Numbered from the stretch's first letter, positions 1-10,823 are shown. The stretch is DNA of 64,000 bases from Phaseolus vulgaris (GCF_000499845.2 NC_023759.2:19618644-19682643), one strand, 5' to 3'. The notes: generated by a model not told the origin, from the sequence alone. Numbers and translations are program-made.

Positions 1-730
1 GAAATTCTGGATTTGTGTTCGTCAAAGTGTTATAAAAAAGTAGAAAAAAGAAGTACTTCAAAATTCAAAGTACAAAAAAAAATGATAAATCAAATACAAA
101 CAGTGTGTAATTCTGCCGAAAAAAATACAGTAATCTGGCAGTGATTTTAGAAAATTTATCACAATTAATTGGCTTACTGTTTTTGAGTAATTCCAGTGCC
201 ATTATTGAGATAAGATCTTGAACTTTCTGTTGTTACAATTTCATAATCCAGTTCGCTTTATATGATTCCAGATAAATCTGTAAACATCACGCACAGTTTG
301 CACAAAAATATTTTCCAGTAGTTCTATTTTTGTTTTCTTCATCTACTCTAGTGCTTTTCTTTAGGTCTCTTTTGTGTGCCTTCTTTTTCATTGAGTACCT
401 TATTTTCTTGCTTGTCTTTTATTCACTAATCTTTGAGTTTGTCATACATCTTGTATTCCTTTTGATATAGCCTTTTATTGTTTATACCTTTTCTTGTTTG
501 TCGTTCATTGTTTCTTTGGTTTTGTGGTGATTAGCTTTGAGATTGTGTGCTATTGCTTTGACATCTTTCATTTGAGGTTACTAAAGGCCTCAAGATCAGA
601 TTGGTAAAGGGGAGTATTCTTTCTTTGGAGAGCTTTAAGTGACACTTCACTTCGGCATTTTTGATCTAGTTGTTGCTAACTTTGTTTTCTTAACATTTTT
701 TGTTCTTGTGTTTGCTGTTTTTCTTTTCTA

Positions 731-2921
731 ATGGATACCTATTCAAGTGCTGAATCTTCAAAGCCACGCTCTACTCATAGAGCTTATGTTCTTAATGAAT
801 TGAGAGAAGCAAGGAAGGCTCTTGCTCAAAAGGATGAAGAATTGCAAAGATTAGAAGCACGTTTGGCCAAGATTGAATTACAACAAAAAGGAGTTGTCCA
901 TTCTTTGCATGAGAGACACCCTTCTCCTAGGCATTCTTCCAAGAGCTCTTCAAATGCTCACGACAATGGAGAGGATACTAGAAGAAGGAGGCATCGTCAT
1001 CCTTCCAATGAGAGAACTCATTACCGTGACCAAAGACCTCACCATGAGTCCAAACCCCAAGTTCCTTTTATGAAAATTCCTAGCTTTAATGGGGATAGTG
1101 ATCCTAATGTTTATCTAGATTGGGAGGCTAAAATGTGAACAAATTTTTGATGTCCATGAGGTCAAAGAAGACCAAAAGGTTAAGATGGCCTCCTTAGAAT
1201 TCATTGATTATGCCATGAAATGGTGGCATAGTGTTGTAAAGGACATTATCTATAGCAAGAGACCTCCCGTGGTCTCTTGGGACGATTTGAAAGAGTGTAT
1301 GCGCCTTAGATTTGTGCCACCATACTTTAGGAAAGACCTCATGTTGAAGCTCCAACGGTTTTAACAAGGCACGCTAAGTGCGGATGCTTATTTTAAGGAG
1401 TTAGAAACGCTTTTACTTAAAGTTAATTTGAAAGAAAGTGAGGAAGCTATGATAGCTAGGTTTGTAAGTGGCCTAAGAAGGGATATTCAAGATGTTGTTG
1501 AACTTCAAGAGTATTCATCTTTGGGATCTTTGGTTCACCTTGCAATGAAGGTTGAAGCTGAAATTGCTAAGAAAAAAGCTTTTAAAAACTCTCCCAATGA
1601 TGGTTACTACAACAAATCTTGGAAAATTAAAAAGTATTTTTCAAACCTTCCTTCTAAGGATTCTTCTTTCACACCTAAAGAGTCTAAGCCTTCTACTTCT
1701 ACTCATATATCACCCATCAAATCGTCTAGTAAAAAATGTTTTACATGTTTGGGATATGGTCACATGGCTTCTAATTGCCCTTCTAAAAGGAATATGTTTG
1801 TGCATAATGGGGTAGTAGTTAGTGAGCATGATTCCAATTCATCTAGGCATTCTTCACCTTCTAAGCCATCAAGTGAGATTGAGAGCGAAAGTCCTTGTGA
1901 AGGTGACTTATTGATGATAAGGCGTATGTTGGGCACAATTCCAAAATCTTTGAATGATACTCAAAGGGAAAATATTTTTCACACCCGCTGTCTTATCAAC
2001 AACAACTTATGTTCCTTGATTATTGATGGGGGTAGTTGCACTAATGTGGCTAGTACAAGAGTTGTGGAGAAGTTAGCCTTACCCACTATCTCTCATACCA
2101 AGCCTTATAAGTTGCAATGGTTAAGTAACGAAGGTGAAATAATGGTGAACAAACAAGTCCTCATTAACTTTGCAATAGGAAAGTATAAAGATGAGGTTTT
2201 ATGTGATGTTGTACCCATGGAAGCAACTCATCTTCTTTTAGGAAGGCCTTGGCAATTTGATAGACATGTTTTACATGATGCCCTATCTAATAGAATGTCT
2301 TTTTCCTTCCAAGGGCGCAATGTTATCTTAAAACCTCTCTCTCCCAAAGAGGTTCACGAGGACCAAATAAAAATGAAAACTAAAAGAGAAAATGAGAAAG
2401 AAAAAGAAGTAAGTATTAAACCGAGTCACACCACTTTATCCACTAAATCCATTATGTTGACTCGTGCTATGCCTCACATGGAACTTCCAAGGTCTTCTTC
2501 TTTATCTTTTTCATTACCCAAGGTTCCTATTTCAACACCAAATTGGTTAAAAAATGTTAGGGAAGATTTTTTCATACCTCCTAATGGGTTTCACCATTTC
2601 AGAGGTATTTTTCCAAAACATATCATCATTCCCAAACAAATTTTTCCAACTTGGTTTGTTTATAGAACCTCCTTTTCTGAACTCCCACTGTTTACAAATG
2701 CTAAGTCATGTTTGCCTTTTTCTTCCACTTTTAATTGTAAAACTAAACTGACTTTGTTATATGCAGGGATTCAGAATTTGTGGTCGAATTCTCTCCAACT
2801 CGAGGAGTATGATGAAAAACAGATAAGAGAGGCTTTTACCAATGGAGGAAGAGGTCATTCACCCACACATTTGAAGTTCTTCCTTCTAGTCTTCTCAAAA
2901 TTAAAAGAAGACATAAAATAA
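731..2921 (+). pseudogene. T1 gag-protease, one frameshift and one stop
   Basis: Gag packages element RNA and the protease would process Gag. From ATG 731 there is a charged coiled coil (about codons 23-52), an RS/H-rich stretch and the start of a Retrotrans_gag capsid domain. A 1-nt shift near 1131-1134 moves the frame, and TAA at 1362-1364 replaces an expected Gln codon (CAA). The frame then stays open to 2921. In the last 497 codons a CX2CX4HX4C zinc knuckle (C104, C107, H112, C117) precedes an aspartic-protease core with D200-G-G-S and a flap/LLGRPW region. The final 37 codons are encoded inside the 3' LTR. The Gag identification is secure; the protease is a diverged match by motif. Confidence 0.85.
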
Positions 2922-3809
2922 AGAGAGGATCAAGCCTAAAGCCAAAGAAGTCTACAAGCTTTCAAGAATGGGCTTCAATTAAATATCTCTCTTTATAGTT
3001 TCTTTTGTATAAAATTGTAAATAATATAGAATAGTGTTTAGGAAGGTGCTTAGAGGGAAACCTTAAGATACCTCTTTTGTAAAGCATCTTTAGGCTTTAG
3101 TTTAGAATTTTCTAGGAGGTGACTCTTCATAAGTCACTATAGGCGTTAGCTTAGGAGACTCTTGGGTAGCTTGTGGTACAAGCTTTGTAAAGCTCATGAC
3201 CGGCCCTTGCTCCTATAAAAGGAGGGCTTGGGTCCTTCTAAATGGAGAATTGGAATTTGTAGTATCAAAACTCTCCCAAATTGGCGATTGTATAGCCTTG
3301 GTTCCCTCAAGTGGCCGCAATTCACACTTATCTTGGAGCTTTCACACTTCAAGTGGCGTGTTCATCAACCAAGAACTACAACCACATAAGTCTTCTTTCT
3401 TCTCCATCTTCCCCTTCCATTTCCGTGCTTATATGAACTCCTAAACATGTCTTAGGTTCCTTTCTTGCTTTCTATTCGGTGTTCTAGCTTAGTTTCATGT
3501 TTCAATCGGTTCATCTTCTTTCTTCCTTGCTTTTGTTCGGTGCATTTCATTTGTGAAGCATTTCAATTGGTTCCTTTCATTTCTTAAGCAATTTAATCGG
3601 TTCATTTGCATTCTTGCACCTTTTAATCGGTTCAATTGACAAGAAATGGAACTTCCATATGAGATTTGGTGTTTGGTGCGAGTTTTGGTGAGTTCTTGAA
3701 ACATAGAACATTGATCCATTTCTATAAAAGTGCCTATTCAATCTCCAACTCAAGTTGATTCCATAAAATGTCAAAGAATAATCTATATCTTGCTATTGGA
3801 ATCATATCA
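2810..3809 (+). repeat. T1 3' LTR
   Basis: This 1000-bp LTR begins TGATGA right after a purine-rich stretch (CGAGGAGTA) and ends ATCATATCA. Its boundaries come from alignment with the paired LTRs of T2 (reverse complement). A TATAAAAG box lies at 3214-3221. The first 112 bp carry the end of the gag frame. Confidence 0.85.
3214..3221 (+). promoter_or_regulatory. TATA box of T1 LTR
   Basis: TATAAAAG sits at the place in the LTR where the T2 LTRs carry TATAAATA, about 400 bp from the LTR start. It probably drives element transcription. Confidence 0.6.
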
Positions 3810-3813
3810 CGTC

Positions 3814-4313
3814 TCCAGGATGCGGAGGGCAAAGGAACTGGCCAACAAAGAAGTCCTCCAATCCACTGAGCTCAAACGCTGAGTAACCGGACTTACCCTG
3901 GAGGTGGAGGAGCTTCGAAAGACTGACCGAGAGACCAAGGCCCTCTTGTTTGAGAAATCCCAAGAGGCCTTGAGATTGTACTCCAGGAACAACGACCTTC
4001 GCACTGAGGTGGACTGGCTGAAAAGGGAGCTAGCCAGCAAAGACGAGGAGATGGCTTTGCAGAAGGAGGTGTTGGTTAAACTGAAGGAGGAGTTGGCCCA
4101 CAAGGATGAACTCTTCCAACAGACCAAAGATGAGCTCACTAGTGATTCCGCTGATTCCTATGTGGCAGGCTTTGAGGATTCCATGGCTCAGGTTGCCTAC
4201 GTGCATCCTGAGGTGGATCTTTCTCAAACAGGTTTAAACAAAAACTATTGCAGATGGGCAGTTGGTGGATGGAGAACAACGATGACCCTTCCCCCTATTG
4301 CCTTTATTTTGTA
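3814..4313 (+). pseudogene. Element B antisense ORF, 3' part
   Basis: This encodes a long charged coiled coil (heptad-like K/E/L-rich, 3904-4140) followed by a conserved tail AGFEDSMAQVAYVHPEVDLS. The same tail type ends the antisense ORFs of A (AAREQFACLFPDLDL) and C (EALAQAVCMNPGIE). It runs opposite to B pol, as expected for this ORF in Tat elements. The N-terminal Transposase_28-like part is missing because T1 cuts the ORF at 3810. Cellular function is unknown. Confidence 0.75.
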
Positions 4314-4545
4314 GTTCAATGAACGCCTTAACTATATATATGTATGAACGTTTTCTTAATCCAATCTGACCTCTCTATTAATGAACACCTTATTCTTTTC
4401 AAACTTAACACTCTGTGTGTGACTTCGGCTAACTCGTATGTCTTTAAAATGATTCTGCCAACTAACAACGCACCAACGATTGCCCCTACCTAAGTTGCAC
4501 GATCCTCTATGAACTTGCTTCTACACTTGATGTCCCTCGCTTTTC

Positions 4546-4918
4546 TCGACCTTGGCATTTTCACCTAAATGGGGGAAGGTATATTAGGAACCTTACTTTT
4601 CTCGACCTTGGTGTTTTCACCCAAGGAGGAGGTTCACTAAGAACCATACTTTTCCTGACCTTGGTACACAAAGGCAAGGGAGAGGTTTGCTTGGAACCTT
4701 ACTGCTTCTCGACCTTGGCATATAAAGGCAAGGGAGAGGTTCACTTGGAACCTTACTACTTCTCGACCTTGGCCTATAAAGGAAAGGGAGAGGTTCACTA
4801 GGAACCTTACTGTTTCTTGACCTTGGCATATAAAGGTAAGGGAGAGGTTCACTAGGAGCCTTACTGTTTCTCGACCTTGGCGTATAAAGGCAAGGGAGAG
4901 GTTCACTAGGAACCTTGA
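4546..4918. repeat. 54-bp tandem repeat, about 7 copies (element B)
   Basis: Copies start at about 4546, 4602, 4655, 4709, 4763, 4817 and 4871 (TCGACCTTGG or a close variant). Spacings are 56, 53, 54, 54, 54 and 54. Each unit reads roughly TCGACCTTGGCATATAAAGG then GGGAGAGGTTCACTAGGAAC. It lies between the pol end and the antisense ORF, the position of different repeats in A, C and H. Confidence 0.9.
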
Positions 4919-4956
4919 TTCACAATATATCGCAAGCATATTCTTCAAATAAATTT

Positions 4957-5007
4957 TTATTTGGTGACCTCATTAAAAACCCTGATAAGAGAAAAAAGTG
5001 TCCCTTT
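4957..5007 (-). promoter_or_regulatory. Conserved post-pol block with AATAAA (element B)
   Basis: Read on minus it is GGGACACTTTTTTCTC, then TTTTTAATGAGG, then CACCAAATAAA. The same block follows pol in A and C. It may be a polyadenylation signal for the gag-pol transcript (inference). Confidence 0.5.
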
Positions 5008-5027
5008 AACTGCGTTCAATAATATGA

Positions 5028-5392
5028 TTAACTGAAATAAAATTTGAGATTTTCCCCATTCCATGTTCGGGGAATCATCCCGCTTTCCAAGGTCTCGAGT
5101 TTGTACGCTCCATTCCCGAGCACCTCTATTACGCGGAATGGACCAGTCCACTTGGGAGACAACTTGTTCTCCTGGTCGTAGGGGTGAGCTTTTCGCATTA
5201 CCAAGTCGGCGACATGGAACTGCCACGGTTTTAATTTGGACTTGTGCTTATACTCCACCCGCCTCTTCAAGGTTTCGGCTTGGATGCACACTTCCTCCTT
5301 GACCTCGTCGAGCAGGTCTAAGTTTACCCTCCTTTCCTCGTTAGACTCCTCGGCCACGAAGTTTTGGAAACGAGGTGAGCTCTCTTGGATCT
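5028..5392 (-). pseudogene. Element B integrase C-terminus
   Basis: This is the end of B pol after the DDE core. Visible are ESSPRFQNFV, the charged linker SNEERRVNLDLLDEV, and the C-terminal block MRKAHPY..NKLSPKWTGPF with the ending NLKFYFS, matching the pol ends of A and C. The upstream codons continue at 17555 on the far side of element A. Confidence 0.85.
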
Positions 5393-6211
5393 TGATCCTG
5401 CCTGTTGACCAGAACGCTGGAGCTATGCCTCGTCAAACTTGGATCGACGTGTGCACCTCGTTTGCCTCCGTCCTTCGCCGCGATCCACCTCGAGAACCTG
5501 CAAAAGAACAGAGCGGCGCCGTTGCGGCCGATCGCACTCCAACGCCCAAGTCAGTGACTGAACCACCAAATACTAAGAGTAACACTCAAAAACTCTCTCA
5601 AGGAACCGTGAACCAGTTCTCTCTCCGTATACTCAAGAACTCGCAAGCGTAAAGAAGACAATCTGAACGTGCGTACCTCAGAAGTTCGTTGGGAAACCCT
5701 TATATACCTGGGCACTTTCTCTCTCCTGGCAGTTACACATCTGGACACGTGGCTCGCATCCAGCTGTACACGTGCCATCATCTGGAGCCTCCTTGACTTG
5801 GGCGCTGCTTCTGACTCTCCTTTGGCTAAGTTACTTATGCATGATACTACTCAGTGCATAGCTGTCCTGGAGTGCGATCTCTACTGGATTGGCGAGCTAG
5901 GGTGCCTTCGTACACACCTTCCCTGTGGTCTCGCCGGCCGCCTTCATAATCTGCACCACCTTCATCTTCGGCGATGTGCTTGCTCCGGCGATCTCTAATC
6001 ACTTGGTCGCCTGAGTTTACATCTGGCGACTTCATCTTTAACCCGGTGACCGCCGGTTCTGGTGTGCTGGAGATCAGAGCACGCCAACTTAATAACTGGC
6101 GACTTCACGAGCCCCCCGACTTCCTTCCCTTCTGCCAGCAAGGCGTCTCGTCAACACGCCTATACAATAGCTTGATGCCACGTCATCACTTCCGACTACC
6201 AGGGCGGTACA
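5393..6211 (-). repeat. Element A 3' LTR
   Basis: 819 bp, TGTACCGCC... to ...CAGGATCA in element sense. It pairs with 16736-17554 with about six substitutions and no indel seen. Confidence 0.95.
5700..5707 (-). promoter_or_regulatory. TATA box in A 3' LTR
   Basis: GGTATATAAGGG on the minus strand, duplicated at the same place in the 5' LTR (17043-17050). It divides U3 from R/U5. Confidence 0.65.
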
Positions 6212-6225
6212 CAAGCCCCCCAGTC
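6212..6225 (-). other. Polypurine tract of element A
   Basis: GACTGGGGGGCTTG directly abuts the 3' LTR start (TGTACC) in element sense. The same tract abuts the 3' LTR of C at 62836-62850. It primes plus-strand synthesis. Confidence 0.85.
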
Positions 6226-6796
6226 TTAAGCGAAGACTTGTCCAGCGAAAAGACTAAAGGAGTCACGTCAATACCGATCTACGTGGCACTGGCGCAGAAT
6301 TCCAAGCGGTTGTACTTTCTGCTTTCCTGACGCTCCACCAAACACTTCTCCCATCGCTCGACACGTGGCTTCATCAACGGTTACCTTTAATTGCCGTTTG
6401 CGCTTCCCAAACTTATTCGAAAAACCCTTAAACCCATTTTGCTCCACTGTTCCATCACTTTCTTCGTATTCTCAGATGCTTCAACTTTCTTCTGCAAAAG
6501 CTCTCAACGTTCTTCAACCTCCTGAATCACCAACTTCCTTCATCACTTTTCCGATCATAAAAAGGTACTTCCTTTACTTCTTCTGCTGGTTTTTCCTGCA
6601 TTTTAACCGATTCGCATCATCCTTTAACTGTCTGGTGCATACGCTGTGGGCTGTTTTCTCTGTTTCTCCTTTCTCGTAACTTAGGGCTTCGTCTTTGTTA
6701 CAACGAACCTTCGTTCGTTCGTTTTTCACCCTTCTTCCGCGATCGAGTCAGCCTCCGCGAACCCTGATCACCTTTTCTTTTCTTCTTCCTTTGCAG
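6226..6796 (+). promoter_or_regulatory. Leader and probable 5'-UTR intron of the antisense ORF
   Basis: No coding domain is visible. A donor-like AAAAG|GTACTT at about 6565 and an acceptor TTTGCAG ending at 6796, directly before ATG 6797, suggest a 5'-UTR intron of about 230 nt. A promoter for the antisense transcript must lie here or in the LTR; I cannot pick a TATA box with confidence. Confidence 0.4.
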
Positions 6797-9411
6797 ATGG
6801 CTCGCTCAAAGATTACCCCAAATCCTCCTCCCTCGCCTCGAAACCCATCGTCTCAAGCACACAACCAATCGCGAGCACCTGGTGCTTCTTCTTCTCAGGC
6901 TGAGAGGCCTGCACCCTCTCGCTCTAACCTGACTCAGGCCACACCACCTGTCGCCGGAGGAGCCTCCGTTCCTACCCCAGACTTCAAAAACTATACCCAT
7001 GGGCCACCCCGACCTTGCTGAAGGAAACTTCCTCAGTAAACTCTGCTGGGGCAGTTCTTTGTTTGAAGAAAGGGGACGAGCCTCACCTATCGTTCCACAA
7101 GGAGCACGACGACAAGATGATGGTGCTGCCTTGCTCTCCCGACATGCCGGTGTGCGTCGACGACAAGGGGAACACCGGCGGGTTGTTCTGCCTCATATAC
7201 ACCACTCTGTTCAAGAAGGTGAAACTTAGGTTTCCCTTCACTCGCTTTGAAAGAGAGCTACTTACCGAGCTCGACATCGCCGCCGCCCAGCTCCATCCCA
7301 ACAGTTGGGCGTTCGTGTGGGCCTTCCAGATCATGTGCGACCACTTGGGGCTGCCAGCGTCAGTGGACGTCTTCCTCTTTCTTTTCGAAGCCAAACACCC
7401 AGGAGATCGCCTGTGGGTGAGCCTCAATGGGATTGCTGGGAGGTCAATCCTCTCTATCTTCCAGCAATCCTACAAAGACTGGAAGGGCAAGTTTGTCCAA
7501 GTGCGCCCGAACGACAAGGACGCCTCACTGCTCGACGGTTTCCCCTTGTATTGGGTAAACAAGGGGAACAAAGAGTCCAAAGGCAGCTTCAGGAGGCCAA
7601 GGAGTCCTGATAGCATGGGTGCCTTGGACAAGGAACTGTGCTTCTTCTGGAAGAGTGTGGCAGACGCCAACATTACCTTCCTCACCACCACGCTCATCTC
7701 TTTCGAGTTCTTCGAAGATCAACTCGAAGTTCGCATAGGTTAGAACTCACCTCAACGTTTAAGTCTTTACTTTGACATTATCTCTGTTAACTGTTTCTGG
7801 GCGTCTTGTGCGTTGTGCGCAAGACTTTGGTTTTATTTTCTGCATCACTTATCTGCCTTTGCTGCATACTGACTTATGCGTTTATTTTCTTCTCTTGAGT
7901 TAATCCGTGTATCTTTGCATTATGCAGGTCGTATGTTGGGCCAGGGCAAACTTGCTGAACTAAGGGCGCTCGCCCGATCCCATGGGTTGGCATCGGGTTC
8001 CCAAACCGTGCCAAACTCAGTGGTGGAGATCGCCGCTGCGCAAGGCAGATCGCCACCCAAAGGCCCAACTTCCTCCGAGGCCCAGCCCGCCAACCAGCGC
8101 AAGAAACTTATCCTTAGGAAACCCAAGAGGAAAGCCCCTCAAGTGGTTCATGAGGAGGAAGAAGAAGACGACGAGGCGACTGAAGATGGCCTCGTCACCA
8201 AGAGGAAGAGGGTGGCACCTTCTTCACCATCTGCCCCACCCCCTCTTCCAACATCAACACCACCATCCACACCTGCCCCGCCTCCAACATTGCTTCCTCC
8301 ACCAGCTCCCGCCTCGCCAGTCCAAGCGATTCCTTTGGCATCCGCTCCCCCTGTGGTTGAGGCCGCCGAGCCTAATTTCATGGAGAACCCCCCGAGCGCC
8401 TCCACGCCTTATGTATCAACTGGAGGGGGTCCTCCTTCAAATGCCTCAACCGCAAACGCCGCACCAATCGGGGATGAGGGTGCTCACAACTCTCCAATCC
8501 TTATCACTGAATCCCCGACGTTGCCACCACGCCAAGAAGCCCTCATTGATCAACCAACTCAAGAAGGTGGCGGCGAGAACCAACAAGAAGCCCCCCCGGT
8601 GCCTCCACCAGCAAACCTCTCTCTTGAGGTTAAAAGGGTATGGGAGCCCTTCTCGGCAAAACTGAAGATGATGGTGGAGGATTTCCCTTCCATCATATCT
8701 AAAACGGTGGAGAGTTCTACCAGGAAGCTCCAGGATGACCTCTTCGCACTCCGAACTGAGAACAACACTATAAGGATTGAGGCGGAGAAGTTATCCTGCA
8801 ATCTGACACTCGCCGAGATTGAACACCCCCGAGTAGAAGATGCCATGAGCACCGAGCTCCGGGTGGCGCGCAAGGAGGCCACCGATCTCCGCCATAAGGT
8901 GTAGCTCATGGCTCAAGAGAAGATTGAACTGGAGAGCAAGCTGGTGCCTTATCGCGTCAAAGTGGCTGACCTGGAGGAGTTGATCAAAACAGACGCCGCC
9001 AAGGTAAAGAAGCTCGAACAAAGGTCAGCCGATCGGGAGGTCTTCCTGGGGAAGGTGGAAAAGGAGAGGGACGACACCATGTCTAAGCTTGTCAAAGCCA
9101 ACGAAGAAAAAGGGAAGATCGCCACTGAACTGGGCCAGGTGCAGGCAGAATCCAAGAAGGTTGCTGAAGACCTTCTTCAAGCTCGGGAAACCATTGAAGA
9201 ACTTAAGAAACAAGCTGAAGAGCTGAAGCAACAGAACGAGGGGCTGAAGAAACAGATCGAAGAACTTAACCTGAGTTCTGCCCAGATTCTTGCTGCTGGA
9301 TTCGAGGCCGCCCGGGAACAGTTCGCCTGCCTGTTCCCCGATCTAGATCTTACCATGGTGTCTCTCAACAACGAGGTGGTGGACGGGAAGGTTGTTCCTG
9401 CTGAAGACTGA
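6797..9411 (+). pseudogene. Element A antisense ORF (Transposase_28-like + coiled coil), spliced
   Basis: The ORF runs opposite to gag-pol. Exon 1 (6797-7738) starts with a Pro/Ser-rich region, then the conserved Transposase_28-like domain (putative gypsy-type transposon domain): VLPCSPDMPVC, FPFTRFERELLTELDIAAAQLHPNSW and FEAKHP. A GT-AG intron (7739-7927) splits a Gly codon. Exon 2 has a nuclear-localisation-like KRK/RKR cluster, a Pro-rich acidic linker and a long C-terminal coiled coil. Two defects: a frame change near 6994-7000 and TAG at 8902-8904, which replaces a likely CAG. The same ORF type, with the intron at the same codon, occurs in C. Function is unknown; DNA binding or chromatin targeting is speculation. 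Confidence 0.8.
7739..7927 (+). other. Intron in element A antisense ORF
   Basis: The donor is CATAG|GTTAGA and the acceptor TTATGCAG|GTC. Removing 189 nt joins two open frames in phase (..VRI-G-RMLGQGKL..). Element C has an intron at the equivalent codon. Confidence 0.75.
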
Positions 9412-10019
9412 TTGATTCCCTCCATCCACTACCTTTATGCTTTCTCCTTACATATGATTGTAATAAACTTTCTATTTTTCTGTACATGTGCCTGGAACTG
9501 ACATTTACTTTATGATAAGGTCCTTGTATTCTTCTAGTAACTTTTCTGTCTGCTTTATCTCTTCTTGTATAATTCACTTCAACGAAATTAACTTAGTAAC
9601 TTCGTAAGCGTAATCGTATACTTAACTGCTTCGAACCACCGATTTTCGAATAACAATCACTCTAACAACTTGTAACTCTAGGGTAATAAACCTTAGCGTA
9701 AAATCGCTCTTCAAATAACGAACTTCAACTCAACTAATGGCTTAAAACACCGCTCACCCGATCTGCTTCATCAAAACGGGTCTTTGACTTTCTTGCCATT
9801 GCTTGAATTTCTCCTGGTCGCCAAAGACTCTTGGCGATATCAGCTTCTTCCTGGCTTCATTACTTGGCCATTGTTCCTTCATCTGGGGGTAGAGGCGCCT
9901 TTCGGATCCTTCTCTACCTCCCTGGTCTTCAGAACAAGAGACCGGGTGGCTAGGCGTTCTCTTCAAACCTACCTTAGCTACCCTCCAAACTTCTTCCACC
10001 CTTTACACCATACCTGAAC
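9412..10019. other. Spacer after antisense ORF of element A
   Basis: Non-coding. It is the 3' flank of the antisense ORF and leads into the tandem repeats. No domain or RNA seen. Confidence 0.6.
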
Positions 10020-10158
10020 TCGTTCGAGACGAGAAGGATTTTATCTTGCCTGAATCGCTCATCGGCGATCAGGTCCTTAACTCGCCTGAACTCGCTCATC
10101 GGCGAGAAGGTCTTTTAACTCGCCTGAACTCGCTCATCGGCGAGAAGGTCTTTAACTC
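10020..10158. repeat. 38-bp repeats (element A)
   Basis: About three units built on TCGCCTGAACTCGCTCATCG followed by GCGAGAAGGTCTTT. TCGCC and GGCGA form a short inverted pair in each unit. Confidence 0.8.
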
Positions 10159-10483
10159 GTGCCTCTGCATTGCCCCAGGGGTTACATCTCCTCTCCCCCA
10201 GAAACACTGAGGACTTTTCACTGGTGCCTCTACATTGCCCCAGGGGTTACATCTTCTCGCCCCCAGGAACACTGAGGACTTTTCACTGGTGCCTCTACAT
10301 TGCCCCAGGGGTTACATCTTCTCGCCCCCAGAAACACTGAGGACTTTTCACTGGTGCCTCTACATTGCCCCAGGGGTTACATCTTCTCGCCCCCAGAAAC
10401 ACTGAGGACTTTTCACTGGTGCCTCTACATTGCCCCAGGGGTTACATCTTCTCGCCCCCAGAAACACTGAGGACTTTTCACTC
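10159..10483. repeat. 65-bp tandem repeat, 5 copies (element A)
   Basis: Copies start at exactly 10159, 10224, 10289, 10354 and 10419 and are nearly identical (GTGCCTCTACATTGCCCCAG... ACTGAGGACTTTTCACTG). The high identity points to recent amplification. It is placed between pol and antisense ORF. Confidence 0.95.
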
Positions 10484-10640
10484 TTCCTCGCCTGCACTCG
10501 CTTGACGGCGAGGAGGTCTTTATCTCGCCCCAGAACGCGCGAGGGTGTTGAGGTCGTTTAACTGGTGCCTCCGATCGCCGAAAGACGATGAGGACTTTAA
10601 CTAGTGCCTCCGATCGCCGAAAGACGATGAGGACTTAAAA
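10484..10640. repeat. Degenerate units and a 39-bp duplicate (element A)
   Basis: Two 39-bp copies start at 10565 and 10604 (GTGCCTCCGATCGCCGAAAG then ACGATGAGGACTT). Preceding sequence shares the GGCGAGGAGGTCTTTA element with the 38-bp repeats. Confidence 0.75.
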
Positions 10641-10769
10641 CTTTTTAGAAAGCATGCAATATATCTTTACTTGCCTTAAATCACATATAAGTGACAAGGT
10701 CTTTCTTCAAAACTTTCTGAAAACAACAAGCATGCAATCTAAAACAACCTTAAGCTTCGAAAACTCTTC

Positions 10770-10823
10770 TTTATTGGGTGGCCTCATTAAAAACCCTCCT
10801 TAGGGAAAAAAGAGTGCCCCCTT
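10770..10823 (-). promoter_or_regulatory. Conserved post-pol block with AATAAA (element A)
   Basis: Minus strand reads GGGGGCACTCTTTTTTCCCT, then TTTTTAATGAGG, then CACCCAATAAAG. It lies about 60 bp after the pol stop and matches blocks in B and C. Confidence 0.5.

Larger units (their letters stand above)
1..3809 (+). mobile_element. T1: gag/protease-only LTR retrotransposon, right-hand part
   Basis: The element enters from the left edge. It has an A/T-rich 5' leader (1-730), a gag-protease reading frame (731-2921) and a 3' LTR (2810-3809). Position 1 corresponds to about 41640 of element T2 on the opposite strand, so roughly 600 bp of leader plus the 5' LTR lie outside the window. There is no reverse transcriptase or integrase between protease and 3' LTR, so it is non-autonomous, like the TR-GAG class of plant elements. 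Unlike T2 it still has a protease-like domain. It is inserted in Tat element B, whose antisense-ORF sequence resumes at 3810. Confidence 0.85.

Noticed and set aside
5388..5392. Clean 5-bp target duplication for element A
   Set aside because: gatct and ctctc do not match; I use the interrupted integrase reading instead.
10159..10483. CRISPR array
   Set aside because: The 65-bp units are head-to-tail with no unique spacers, in a plant retroelement. The same holds for 4546-4918, 45615-46150 and 57273-57398.
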